A stretch of DNA of 64,000 nucleotides from Chitinophagaceae bacterium UBA1931 (GTDB taxonomy: Bacteria > Bacteroidota > Bacteroidia > Chitinophagales > Chitinophagaceae), in the NCBI GenBank assembly GCA_002337125.1, contig DDFJ01000001.1:831597-895596 (forward strand), given 5' to 3'. Below are positions 26,156 to 39,095 of this stretch, one piece after another. The first letter of the stretch is position 1; each line of letters opens with the position of its first letter. The translations under genes and the position numbers were made by a program. Under the pieces are notes generated by a model. The model saw only the letters and a list, made by a program, of their open reading frames with translations. It ran no database searches and had not been told where the DNA came from.

Positions 26156-28246
26156 TTACTGCAAACCATCCTTCCACACCAACACGCCTGCAGGTTTTAC
26201 TATCGTATCTCCAATAATTATTTTTGAATTACCGGAAAGCTTCATTGAATAATTATCGGAAGAATAATTTACAGCTATATAAAAGCCATCCCGCCAATAT
26301 ACATACAGTCCCGTTGGATAATTTTCGATTGTTGCCCCCGACTGTGTATATACTTGTTTCATTATTTCTGTTTCCAGTTTGGCATCATCAGTGCATACGC
26401 CAATATAAACAACAGTTCCTTTTCCAATATTACGCTTTACTGCAGCAGCCTTACCTTTATAAAACTGGTTGTTATATGTAGCTAAAACTTCTGTATTACT
26501 GAATGGTATCAGCAGTTCAGCCCAATCGTTCCAGGCATACTGTGCATCGTTCATCAAAACATCTCCTTTGTTACCGTAAGAAAGCATATCTGTTGCACTT
26601 ATATTGGCGCCAATCAAATTTGCAACAGGTGCTGCTGCTTCGCCTTCCCAAAAATGACCCATGTTGTTTTTTACACCTGTCCTGCATGTGATGATTAAGT
26701 TACCACCATCAGAAATATAATCACGCCATTTTTTTACCATTGCAGAATCTACCATTTCATAAGCTGGTACAATAACAGTTTTATATGAAGATAAATCTGT
26801 TGTTGCATCAACGATATCAACAGGAGCTCCAAAAGATTTGGCAATTTCTAAAAACCTGACCGGATAGTTCCATGTATCCCATTGGTAAGTTTGGCGCTGC
26901 CTGTCAATTGACCAGAAATTTTCAAGGTTCCAGACAATTGCAGTTTTTCGTGCTGCAAGTTTTTCAGGCATTACAATATTGGGACGATATAATTCCCGCA
27001 ATTGTTTTATTTCTTTATTGAACTGAATATATTCTTCTCCTCCTTGTGATGGAGTTATTCCATCCGTTTTAATAACCCCTGTATGATATTGTTCTGAACT
27101 ATATAAAATTTGCCGGAAACGGTAAGAGCAGGCTATTTTACCACCAGCTGCAAAACTGTGATATAACCACATGCGTACAGTGCCGGGCAATAGTAATGGA
27201 TTATAACTGCCCCAGTTTACAGGTCCGGGTTGCATTTCCATTACACCTGTTACTCCTCCAACCTGCTTGTAATATTCAGCTGCAAAGAGTACGATTTTGC
27301 TATTCCCAATGCGAAACCCTTCTGATCCGATATTGTCGCTTCCTCCGTTTGGATAAGCCGTGTATGTTGCAAAATCAAGCCGCTTTGTACGGCTGGCATC
27401 AGCCCCTGTACAAACAGCAGTGTAATTGGTTGTGGCAAACTGTTCTTTCATACAATACTGTTTTAAAATGCCGGCCTGCAGGTCAAGAAATTCAGCCTGA
27501 CTGTCTGCGAGATAGCGTTTTAAATCTAACAATGCATGAGGATTGTTTCCCCACCAGCCCACAAGATTTGTATTGGGAATAATCACTTCTTCGAAACGCA
27601 TAAACCACTGGCTCCAGAAAGCAGTACCCCATGCTTCATTCAGCCGATCTATCGTTTTATATTTTTCTTTCAGCCAGTGCCTGAATGCAATTTGAGAAGA
27701 AGGACTGTAATCAGTAACAGCCGGCGGTTCATTATCTATCTGCCATCCAATAATGTGTTTGTTTTTTCCGTAACGCTTTGCAAGTTCGGCTACAATTCGT
27801 TTAACGAAAAAGCGATACTTTGAATTTGTTATTGAACCCAAACCTCTTGTACCATTTTCAGCACGGATATAATGGCCATCCATGATAAACGTTTCAGGAT
27901 ACTTGAGCCGCATCCATGTTGGCGTTGTAGCAGATGGCGTACACATGATGACTTTTAAATGATATTTTGCGCATAAACTCATTACTTCATCTAACCATGT
28001 AAAATCAAACTTTCCTTCTTGTGGTTCCATTTTAAACCAGGCAAATTCTGCCAGGTGTACAAATTCAAACCCCATTTCAGAAATCTTTTTAATATCCCGT
28101 TCCCATTGACTTCTCTTCCAATGTTCGGGATAATAATAAATACCACTTGTAATTAACTGCTCATTTGGGAAAAAACGCTGAGTATGTTGTGCATAAACAG
28201 TTACCAGAAAGAAACTCATTGTAACTGTGCTGATAATTCTTTTCAT
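26156..28246 (-). CDS. GH42 beta-galactosidase
   Basis: Secreted 696-residue GH42 enzyme. Signal peptide at 1-19. The TIM barrel starts GIYYYPEHWKRSQWERDIKK, a GH42 hallmark. The acid/base Glu is in GWQIDNEPPA and the likely nucleophile Glu in GVMEMQPGPVNWG. A beta-galactosidase trimerisation-like domain and a small beta-sandwich follow. It would remove terminal beta-galactosyl units in the periplasm. It lies 12 nt after the upstream GH5 gene, in the same operon. Confidence 0.88.
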   Translation of the reverse strand: MKRIISTVTMSFFLVTVYAQHTQRFFPNEQLITSGIYYYPEHWKRSQWERDIKKISEMGFEFVHLAEFAWFKMEPQEGKFDFTWLDEVMSLCAKYHLKVIMCTPSATTPTWMRLKYPETFIMDGHYIRAENGTRGLGSITNSKYRFFVKRIVAELAKRYGKNKHIIGWQIDNEPPAVTDYSPSSQIAFRHWLKEKYKTIDRLNEAWGTAFWSQWFMRFEEVIIPNTNLVGWWGNNPHALLDLKRYLADSQAEFLDLQAGILKQYCMKEQFATTNYTAVCTGADASRTKRLDFATYTAYPNGGSDNIGSEGFRIGNSKIVLFAAEYYKQVGGVTGVMEMQPGPVNWGSYNPLLLPGTVRMWLYHSFAAGGKIACSYRFRQILYSSEQYHTGVIKTDGITPSQGGEEYIQFNKEIKQLRELYRPNIVMPEKLAARKTAIVWNLENFWSIDRQRQTYQWDTWNYPVRFLEIAKSFGAPVDIVDATTDLSSYKTVIVPAYEMVDSAMVKKWRDYISDGGNLIITCRTGVKNNMGHFWEGEAAAPVANLIGANISATDMLSYGNKGDVLMNDAQYAWNDWAELLIPFSNTEVLATYNNQFYKGKAAAVKRNIGKGTVVYIGVCTDDAKLETEIMKQVYTQSGATIENYPTGLYVYWRDGFYIAVNYSSDNYSMKLSGNSKIIIGDTIVKPAGVLVWKDGLQ

Positions 28247-28258
28247 AATTCATCTCAT

Positions 28259-29359
28259 TTATTTTGCGCCTTGCATAATTGCATTCAAAATTGATTGATC
28301 CAATACAACACATCTGGTCCGGTCAAACAAACCCATATTTATATCCCAATAAAACGGAACCAATCCTTTGTTGACTGCAGTTTTAATAAAATAACGTTGA
28401 AAATGTTCAACAGAAGATTCATGAAGTTTTTGATCTGAACCTTGGGGCAGTTTCCGTTTGTATGCCGCAAACTCACCAATAATAACTGGCACTCCTTTAT
28501 CTGTAAATTTTCGTTTTATCAATTCTAATTTTTCTTCTATTGCATTCTCCTCTCCCCAGGTAGCATTACGTGACGTATCTGTTTCTGAATGATAATTTTT
28601 GCCCCAATAGTAAAATATTTTCCCCCATGCTTCATCCTTATTCATTAAACAAAACTGGTAAGGTGTATAATAATGAACCTCTACAGCTAACCTGTCTTTT
28701 ATTTTATCAACCGGTAAAGTATTCATTAATTGTAAAGTATGGTCAACATCGGTAGCCGGTCCCTGGATAATTAAGGTTCTTGATGTGTTTTTTCCTCCGG
28801 TAGCACGAACCGCATTGATAAAGGTTTGATGATATGACAACAATACATCCATACCTGCAGCATCTTTTGCATCGGGTTCGTTAGTACCTGCAAACAACAG
28901 GTGTTCATTATAATTTTTAAATGCAGTAGCAATTTGTGTCCAATATTTTTGCAGGCGGCTGTTTACTTCTTTTTGATTGGTTTTGTTGATCCTGTTTTCA
29001 AGCCAGCCTTTATCCCAGTGCATGTTAAGTACAACATACATACTATCCTTCATGCAATAATCAACCACCTGCTTTACTCTGTTCATCCAAACAGTATCAA
29101 TTATGCTGCTTACTGTATCTGAATGGCAAAACCATGCGCAGGGAATTCTTACCGCATTAAACCCTGCCGCTTTTACTGAATCAATCAAACGCTGTGTGGT
29201 AACAGCACCACCCCATGCAGTTTCGCTGCAGATTGCTTCTAAAGTATTTCCTAAATTACAACCTACTTTCATTTTCCCCACCACTTCTTTTGCTGTGGGC
29301 AATTGCGCATATACACATAAGGGAAAAATAAAAACCACCATAAAAAATCTCCGCAGCAT
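28259..29359 (-). CDS. GH5 endo-glucanase (subfamily 4-like), periplasmic
   Basis: GH5 enzyme of about 366 residues. The N-terminal motif MKVGCNLGNTLEA matches GH5 subfamily 4, which includes xyloglucanases and endo-glucanases, with Cys where Trp is usual. Other family marks are the conserved His in VVLNMHWD, the acid/base Glu in GTNEPDA, His/Tyr in EVHYYTPY and the nucleophile Glu in IIGEFAA. It has an ordinary signal peptide (MLRRFFMVVFIFPLCVYAQ) without lipobox, so it should act in the periplasm, unlike the lipoprotein GH5 at 50165-51628. The start at 29359 fits the signal peptide; ATG 29389 is in frame and also possible. Confidence 0.85.
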   Translation of the reverse strand: MLRRFFMVVFIFPLCVYAQLPTAKEVVGKMKVGCNLGNTLEAICSETAWGGAVTTQRLIDSVKAAGFNAVRIPCAWFCHSDTVSSIIDTVWMNRVKQVVDYCMKDSMYVVLNMHWDKGWLENRINKTNQKEVNSRLQKYWTQIATAFKNYNEHLLFAGTNEPDAKDAAGMDVLLSYHQTFINAVRATGGKNTSRTLIIQGPATDVDHTLQLMNTLPVDKIKDRLAVEVHYYTPYQFCLMNKDEAWGKIFYYWGKNYHSETDTSRNATWGEENAIEEKLELIKRKFTDKGVPVIIGEFAAYKRKLPQGSDQKLHESSVEHFQRYFIKTAVNKGLVPFYWDINMGLFDRTRCVVLDQSILNAIMQGAK

Positions 29360-29406
29360 ATTTTTATATTTATTGATTGATAAAATCAATTTTAATTTCC
29401 ATTTTA

Positions 29407-32936
<3,530 letters not shown>

Positions 32937-32990
32937 TTTTATTAAGCGTATTTTATATTATTGTTTATTTATTTGAGCAGATACTGCACG

Positions 32991-34544
32991 TCATTTCAAA
33001 CCTAATCTCCATTTAAAATATTTGTCCAATACTTTTAGTGATTCAACGTCTGGTACAGGGCCAATGTGTGGCGTTTCAGCAAAATACATCACCCGTGGTT
33101 GTTTGCTGGTAAATGCAGGCCAATGTGGCAATGCACTGCCATCAGGGTTTCCATATTTTACAAAATTTATCCAGTAATCACCCATTGCTTCCGAAATACG
33201 TAAGTCTGATGCTGAAGTTTTGGGATCAGATGTATTCAAATGCTGGAAAACGTAAGAAACATCCTGTGCATGTGGAGAACCATGATCAAATTCAGATGAT
33301 GCTTTATCATAAACAGGATGCTGATCGAAAAAGTAATAATACACTTTCGATTTACCAGTATGTGACTGCAGGTTTGCCCATGCCCAGTTGTGCCAGCCAA
33401 AAGCAGCATCACGGGATAGGTTACGTGCAGATCGCAGTACCACAGTATCGCCAACAGGATATGCGTTAAGCAAGTCACCGGCAAATTTTTCATACCGTTT
33501 ATTTACAGCATCTACACACTCCTTCGGTGTTTTACCCGGGGAAAAGCTTAATCCTTCATCCGAGTTATAGCCAATTATAACAGGCACATCATTGTACTTA
33601 CCCTGTTCGTATAGTTTATATTGTACATCAGGAATAACATAGCCATCCACGATAGGCCAGGAACTGCCCACTCCCCAACTCATTGGTAATTTATCAGCAG
33701 GCAAGTTCCGGAGTTCTTCAATGTTTGATACACCTGCTTTTAAAATGTATTGCCGGCCATCTTCTTCAGCCATTTTCAACGTCTTCATATTTTCACCGGG
33801 ATATGTTACTGCAGCAGTTGGGCCAAACGAGCCGCCACTCTGTGATATCGCACCACGAAAAAGCCCTTTGGCCAATGGAGATGCACATAACATACTTACA
33901 GAAATACCTCCGGCCGATTCTCCGAAAATGGTTACTTTTTTTGCATCGCCGCCAAACTGAGCAATATTATTTTGTATCCATTTAAGCGCAGCAATCTGAT
34001 CCAGTAAACCATAGTTTCCTGAAATCTGATCTTTATTTTCAGCACTCAGCGCCGGGTGTGCTAAAAAGCCCAAAGGGCCAACACGATATGTAATACTTAC
34101 AAAAACAACACCTTTGTTTGCCAACTTACTTCCTTCCACCCAAGGATCAGCAGCAGAGCCGGTACTAAAACCGCCGCCATAAATCCAAACCATTACGGGT
34201 AAACGCTCTGTTTTAGTTTTTGCAGGTGTCCAGACATTCAGATACAAACAGTCTTCGCTTTTTCCAGCAGCCGGATTTCCTGATTGCATTGGTGAAGGCG
34301 CAAATTGTTCAGCCGATCTTACACCTGCCCATGCTATGACCGGTTGAGGAGCCTTCCATCTTAACTGTGCAACAGGTGGTGCTGCAAACGGCACCCCACG
34401 AAAAATGGTTAATCCTTTTTCTGCAATTCCTTTTATCCATCCTCCTTCTACCTTAAGTTGAAGAGGGAACTGGGCAAAAGCAGACTGGCTGATAAATACC
34501 AGCATTACCAAATGGAGTTTTATGTATTTTAAAATCAATTTCAT
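32991..34544 (-). CDS. Type-B carboxylesterase, secreted
   Basis: A 517-residue alpha/beta-hydrolase of the carboxylesterase/acetylcholinesterase family. Signal peptide to about residue 24. Oxyanion-hole region VWIYGGGFSTGS, nucleophile Ser in GESAGG, Glu of the triad in YNSDEG, and His in GSPHAQD. In this setting it may remove acetyl or feruloyl esters from plant polysaccharide, but the family is broad and no specificity can be read. The 141-bp gap before it (34545-34685) shows nothing notable. Confidence 0.85.
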   Translation of the reverse strand: MKLILKYIKLHLVMLVFISQSAFAQFPLQLKVEGGWIKGIAEKGLTIFRGVPFAAPPVAQLRWKAPQPVIAWAGVRSAEQFAPSPMQSGNPAAGKSEDCLYLNVWTPAKTKTERLPVMVWIYGGGFSTGSAADPWVEGSKLANKGVVFVSITYRVGPLGFLAHPALSAENKDQISGNYGLLDQIAALKWIQNNIAQFGGDAKKVTIFGESAGGISVSMLCASPLAKGLFRGAISQSGGSFGPTAAVTYPGENMKTLKMAEEDGRQYILKAGVSNIEELRNLPADKLPMSWGVGSSWPIVDGYVIPDVQYKLYEQGKYNDVPVIIGYNSDEGLSFSPGKTPKECVDAVNKRYEKFAGDLLNAYPVGDTVVLRSARNLSRDAAFGWHNWAWANLQSHTGKSKVYYYFFDQHPVYDKASSEFDHGSPHAQDVSYVFQHLNTSDPKTSASDLRISEAMGDYWINFVKYGNPDGSALPHWPAFTSKQPRVMYFAETPHIGPVPDVESLKVLDKYFKWRLGLK

Positions 34545-34685
34545 TACTTATGAATTTTGCAATGATTTGTTTTTTATTATTTTGATATGTACTGCTATCA
34601 CTAATCATCTCATTAAACTGCGATCGATCTCAACTCCCTAACAGCAAAAAATATTTTTTTTGACCAAAGTTTAAATTGTGTTTGC

Positions 34686-36734
34686 CTATTTTATCACTTC
34701 AATAAATTCCGGTTCATAAGGTTGAACTATAAAATTGCCTTCATAGGATTTATTAAAAAGAATACTTTTTGATTTTGCAGTAAACTTAATTTCTTTTGGC
34801 TCACCGGTTACATTCAAATACAAAAAATGATTTTCATCAATTTGTCTTGCCATAATGCCTGAAGGCACATCCGGTCCCTTTTTAATATTCAATTCTTTTA
34901 TCAAATTGTCCAACAGTAAATTCAATACACTTTCATTTGCAGGCAGGCCAACAAAAATGGCTTTGCCTTTGCCATAATTATTTGTGGTGATGATGGGATA
35001 ATCTTTATCTAAACTGTTAATATTGGCAAGAACTTCAGCTTCTTTGGGTTCAATTACATTGAATCGTGAAGATTCCAATTCGATCATTTTTTCATGAAAA
35101 TTTATTTCCATTTTTTTCCCGGAAAATAATTTTGGCGACACTTCATTCATCAATTCTGTTTCTTCATAGTTGGCAACCCTTATTCCAAAAACATCGTTCA
35201 GCAATCCGGGCCTTGTGGTTTTAAACACCTGGCCGTTTTCATCCATTACTGCCGAATTACCCGTCATTATCACTGTACCGCCATTGGCAACAAAGTTTCT
35301 GATCTTTGTTGCAGTGGCATTGTCCATTACCGAAACACCTGGAACAAAAAGTAATTTGTATGGCAATTCACTTTTGCTTACGTCCACCACATTGGCGTCC
35401 ATGTTTCTCCAATAAAATAAATTCCAGCACACTTGTATTTGTTCATCTTGTTTTTCGTTAAACTCTCCACCTGCAATAATACCTGGAAACGAAAACGCCA
35501 ATCCCACTTCGGGCTTAGGTTTATATGGAAAATATTTTTCGATGGCTTTAAATTCAGCAGCTATTTTTTTATACTCTTCGTATTTGCGGTTGGGTATTCC
35601 ATCCCAATCAACCATACCTTCTAAAAACTGCTCTTCACCTGCATGCATACTTTGCCATGTCCATCCGCATATCATTTGATTTCCATAAAACAACGAAGCA
35701 TAAGCCGATTTTCGAATTGAATTTGGCACTGCATTCATCGTTGTAAATTCACTGCACCAAAAGGGTTTCTTGCTTTCGAACTGAATACGTGAAATACCAA
35801 ACAAAGAATTCATTACGCCATAGTTTGTAACTAAAGTATTGCCGGGATAAAAACCTTCACCATTACGATCCATTTTTCCTGAATAAGCTATAGTTGACCA
35901 ATCAAAATATTTCATTGGGCTGAAGAACCATGCATTGGTGTTCGTTAAAATATCCGGAGCGTTTGTTTTTACTTTGTTTAATACTTTCAGCAACAATCCG
36001 TTTACTTCATCGGAAATAAACCGACGAAAATCCAATACTCTTTCCGGGGCGCCGGTTACATATCCCGACTGTGGCAAACCAATTTCATCCCATTGATTTA
36101 TTCTCCGGCTCCAGCGTTGCGAAGCCCAGGATGTATTTAGCTTTTCAATCGTTGTATATTTAGTTTTTAACCAAAAAACAAAACGTTGCCTTACAGTTTC
36201 AGCATAAGAAATGGGTCCGTCGCCTGATTCATTATCAATACCAAAGGCCAGTAATGCAGGAAATTTTTTATAGTGTTTAGAAATGGAATCTGCATAACGC
36301 AAGGCATACTTTTGATAATTGGGATCGCCAACATCGTCCATATAACGGTGATTGGGATAGAGCCTGTTTCCGTTAGCATCCACCACATCAACAGACGGAA
36401 ATTTTTTATGCAGCCAAATTGGCGCCGGATGAAGCGCAATATCCAATATAACTTTTATACCGGCATCATTCATCATGTTCATCACTTTATCAAACCAGGC
36501 AAAATCAAATTTACCGTCGGCTATTTCATAACTATCCCAGGCCAAATGCCCCATGCGTACAACATTAAAACCCGCAGCTTTCATCAAATGAATATCAGTT
36601 TTTATTTTTTCTAAATTTTTATCATCATGCGGATGATAGTTGGCACCAACATAAAGCCTCTGTGCATTTACGGGATAGCTTATGTTTATAAAAAACAAAA
36701 CGAAGATTGATATTTTATAAATAGTAGTTGCCAT
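34686..36734 (-). CDS. GH42-type beta-galactosidase (second copy)
   Basis: Secreted enzyme of about 682 residues, only distantly like the GH42 at 26156-28246. TIM barrel beginning VGANYHPHDDKNLEKIKTD, acid/base Glu in FGIDNESGDG, likely nucleophile Glu in FWCSEFTTMNA, then a glutamine-amidotransferase-like trimerisation domain (LLFVPGVSVMDN) and a C-terminal beta domain. The start at 36734 gives the signal peptide MATTIYKISIFVLFFINIS; an upstream in-frame ATG at 36779 overlaps the stop of the broken gene before it. Confidence 0.82.
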   Translation of the reverse strand: MATTIYKISIFVLFFINISYPVNAQRLYVGANYHPHDDKNLEKIKTDIHLMKAAGFNVVRMGHLAWDSYEIADGKFDFAWFDKVMNMMNDAGIKVILDIALHPAPIWLHKKFPSVDVVDANGNRLYPNHRYMDDVGDPNYQKYALRYADSISKHYKKFPALLAFGIDNESGDGPISYAETVRQRFVFWLKTKYTTIEKLNTSWASQRWSRRINQWDEIGLPQSGYVTGAPERVLDFRRFISDEVNGLLLKVLNKVKTNAPDILTNTNAWFFSPMKYFDWSTIAYSGKMDRNGEGFYPGNTLVTNYGVMNSLFGISRIQFESKKPFWCSEFTTMNAVPNSIRKSAYASLFYGNQMICGWTWQSMHAGEEQFLEGMVDWDGIPNRKYEEYKKIAAEFKAIEKYFPYKPKPEVGLAFSFPGIIAGGEFNEKQDEQIQVCWNLFYWRNMDANVVDVSKSELPYKLLFVPGVSVMDNATATKIRNFVANGGTVIMTGNSAVMDENGQVFKTTRPGLLNDVFGIRVANYEETELMNEVSPKLFSGKKMEINFHEKMIELESSRFNVIEPKEAEVLANINSLDKDYPIITTNNYGKGKAIFVGLPANESVLNLLLDNLIKELNIKKGPDVPSGIMARQIDENHFLYLNVTGEPKEIKFTAKSKSILFNKSYEGNFIVQPYEPEFIEVIK

Positions 36735-36778
36735 GTATAGTAGTTGAAATATGGTGCAATATTTTTTATTGTTTATCA

Positions 36779-37035
36779 TTAATTATTTGCAGTTAGTACA
36801 TCCAATTCGGCATAACCAATATTATTATTGTTACTTACATTTTTTAAAGCAGTCAGTTTTATGTATTTCGCTTTTGTTTCCACAATATTTTTCGTTTGCG
36901 ACAAAGGATTATTTTTAATGTTTGAAAATTCTCCTACACTCACTAATTTCCAATCATTGCCATCGGTTCTTTAGTTTGAGCATTTGTTAAGCCGCAAACA
37001 ATTAGCAGCAAAGAATATAAAAAGTACTTTTTCAT
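36779..37035 (-). pseudogene. Remnant of a secreted F5/8 type C (discoidin) domain protein
   Basis: From ATG 37035 the minus strand encodes a clean signal peptide (MKKYFLYSLLLIVCGLTNAQ) and soon runs into stops. In another frame, from 36964 to the stop at 36779, it encodes 61 residues with DGNDWKLVSVGEFSNI, AKYIKLTAL and YAELDV. That is the end of an F5/8 type C domain, often found at the C-terminus of GH29 alpha-L-fucosidases and other glycosidases. The two parts touch with a frame change, so the middle of the gene was probably deleted. It lies in the operon between GH97 and GH42. Confidence 0.65.
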
Positions 37036-37122
37036 GTGTATGTGATAATCTTGCTTTTGAGCTATTCGTTGCGGGAACCCTGATAAATTTTTTCATACCA
37101 AATGTATTTGGACAAATACCAA

Positions 37123-39054
37123 TTATTCAAATACCATTACAAACCCGCTGTTTACATTTAATGTTAAATCATATTTCCTTTGTGTTGCTGTGTTCAGACT
37201 TGTTTTTGAAAACAGTTTGTTGCTTGCATCATCTGTGAAAATAGTAGCCTTGCCTTTTGTAAATGAAGTAAAATCAACCGATATTTTCTTTTCTGTGGAA
37301 TCACCGTTTATGCCGGTAATGAACCATCTGTTGCCACTTCTTCTGGCAATAACAATGTATTTGCCTGGATAGCCGTCGAGAAATTTCACATCATCCCAAT
37401 TGTCAGGAAGTTTCTTTAAAAATTCTTTCACATCATTTGGCACTTGCATCATTCCTTCCGGTGATTGTGCATAATGCTGTATGCCCGATAAGAATAAAAC
37501 TGAAAGAGCCAATTCAAATGCTGGTGTAGTTCTCCTGGTACAATTTGACGACGTAAGCCCAGTAAGATTCATAGGTGTAAAATCCATCGGGTCGAATGCG
37601 TTTCTTGTAAACGGTAACATAGCGCAATGGTTGGCCTGCAGATCGGCGGCAGTCTGATCAAATGTTACCATCTCCATTCCATAAATTGCTTCGGCTGTCA
37701 TAAGGTTCGGATATGTTTTTTGCCAGCCTCTCGGCAGCGTTGCTCCATGAAAATTTACAAGCAGTTTATTCTTTGCGGCGTCATTCAAAATGTCAATGTA
37801 ATATTGAATCATGCTTTGTCCATCGCCACCGAAAAAATCAATCTTCACACCTTTAATACCCATATCGGCAAGGCGTGAAAATTCCTTTGTCCTGCTTTCA
37901 TGTGTCAGCAGTTTATCTTTTGGGGTATAGGTTATCGTATTCCAATCACCTGCAGAATTGTACCATAATAGCAAAGCAACATTTTTTTTAGCAGCGTAGT
38001 CGCTGAGAATTTTTATACTATCATAACCAATCTTTACATCCCAGGCCGCATCTACCAGGCAATATTGCCAGTGCATGTCAGCAGCATAGTCAATGTATTT
38101 TTTTTGCTCGTTGAAAGTGATATTGTCATCCTTGCTGTTGATCCAGCTCCAACTGGCTTTTCCGGGTTTTACAAAAGAGGCATCCTTTAATACGGCTGCC
38201 GGAGCCAAATCAGTACCTAACGTTGATTCTGCAATTGTTTTCAAACTTCCAATTGCTATAATACGCCAAGGGGTAAGCCAGGGTTTATTATTAACTGGTA
38301 AATACCCACCACCTGTAAAAACCTCTCTGGGATCTGCAAACCCTATCGAATACTTTGATGAGGCAGAATCATTAATCAATCTTGTACCACAATAAGTGCC
38401 ATCCAGTGCGGCTTCGGTAATCAATACCCATGTATTATTTGTTTTAAACAAAGCAGGGTACACCCAACCTGACTTTAACGGCGATGCAGTACCAACAGGA
38501 ATGTCCTGCAAATAATGTTCTTCATAAGAGGGATGACAATGCTGCCAACCTGTTTTTGCTTCGCTCATGGGTTGCAACCATGCTTTTGCATTTTTGTCAA
38601 AAGCAAATGAGGTTTGCTCTTTAAGAATTGTTACATCATTTTTTATCCAGGGGAAAGAATAACGGAAAGCCACACCATCATTGGACAAACGGAAAATGAT
38701 ATCCATCTTTTTTCCTTCTTCATTGATAAAAGATATGACCAATTGATTTGCCTTATAATTGATGCTGCTTTTTTTTGCATTCTTTATTTGATAGCTATCC
38801 TGTATTCTTTCAGATGCTTTTACAGTTGCCAGTTTCATGTGTTGTGTAAAGTCGTGATCTTTCATCATCACTCCTAAAGTCGAAGATTGAATGACATTGA
38901 CATCGGCTTTTTTTACCTGGTATTGAATTTCACCTGAAGCAGATAAGAATACATTCAGTACAATAGATTTATTTGGACTCTCCAGTTTAGCAACCTGGGC
39001 GAAGACTGATTGACAAAACACGATGCAAACCGCTACAATTAATTTCGTTTTCAT
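37123..39054 (-). CDS. GH97 alpha-glycosidase (retaining type, alpha-galactosidase-like)
   Basis: Secreted 643-residue GH97 enzyme: signal peptide (ending QSVFAQ), N-terminal beta-super-sandwich (~25-280), TIM barrel (~285-560) and C-terminal beta domain. The motif MGIKGVKIDFF holds an Asp at the place of the nucleophile in retaining GH97 members such as the alpha-galactosidase BT1871; the inverting SusB type uses glutamate bases elsewhere. TAEAIYGME follows as in the family. Alpha-galactosidase is preferred, alpha-glucosidase not excluded. Such an activity is unusual for a simple xyloglucan locus. Confidence 0.86.
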   Translation of the reverse strand: MKTKLIVAVCIVFCQSVFAQVAKLESPNKSIVLNVFLSASGEIQYQVKKADVNVIQSSTLGVMMKDHDFTQHMKLATVKASERIQDSYQIKNAKKSSINYKANQLVISFINEEGKKMDIIFRLSNDGVAFRYSFPWIKNDVTILKEQTSFAFDKNAKAWLQPMSEAKTGWQHCHPSYEEHYLQDIPVGTASPLKSGWVYPALFKTNNTWVLITEAALDGTYCGTRLINDSASSKYSIGFADPREVFTGGGYLPVNNKPWLTPWRIIAIGSLKTIAESTLGTDLAPAAVLKDASFVKPGKASWSWINSKDDNITFNEQKKYIDYAADMHWQYCLVDAAWDVKIGYDSIKILSDYAAKKNVALLLWYNSAGDWNTITYTPKDKLLTHESRTKEFSRLADMGIKGVKIDFFGGDGQSMIQYYIDILNDAAKNKLLVNFHGATLPRGWQKTYPNLMTAEAIYGMEMVTFDQTAADLQANHCAMLPFTRNAFDPMDFTPMNLTGLTSSNCTRRTTPAFELALSVLFLSGIQHYAQSPEGMMQVPNDVKEFLKKLPDNWDDVKFLDGYPGKYIVIARRSGNRWFITGINGDSTEKKISVDFTSFTKGKATIFTDDASNKLFSKTSLNTATQRKYDLTLNVNSGFVMVFE

Positions 39055-39095
39055 TTTTTTACTTAAGAATTATTATGGTGCAATTGAACTATGAT

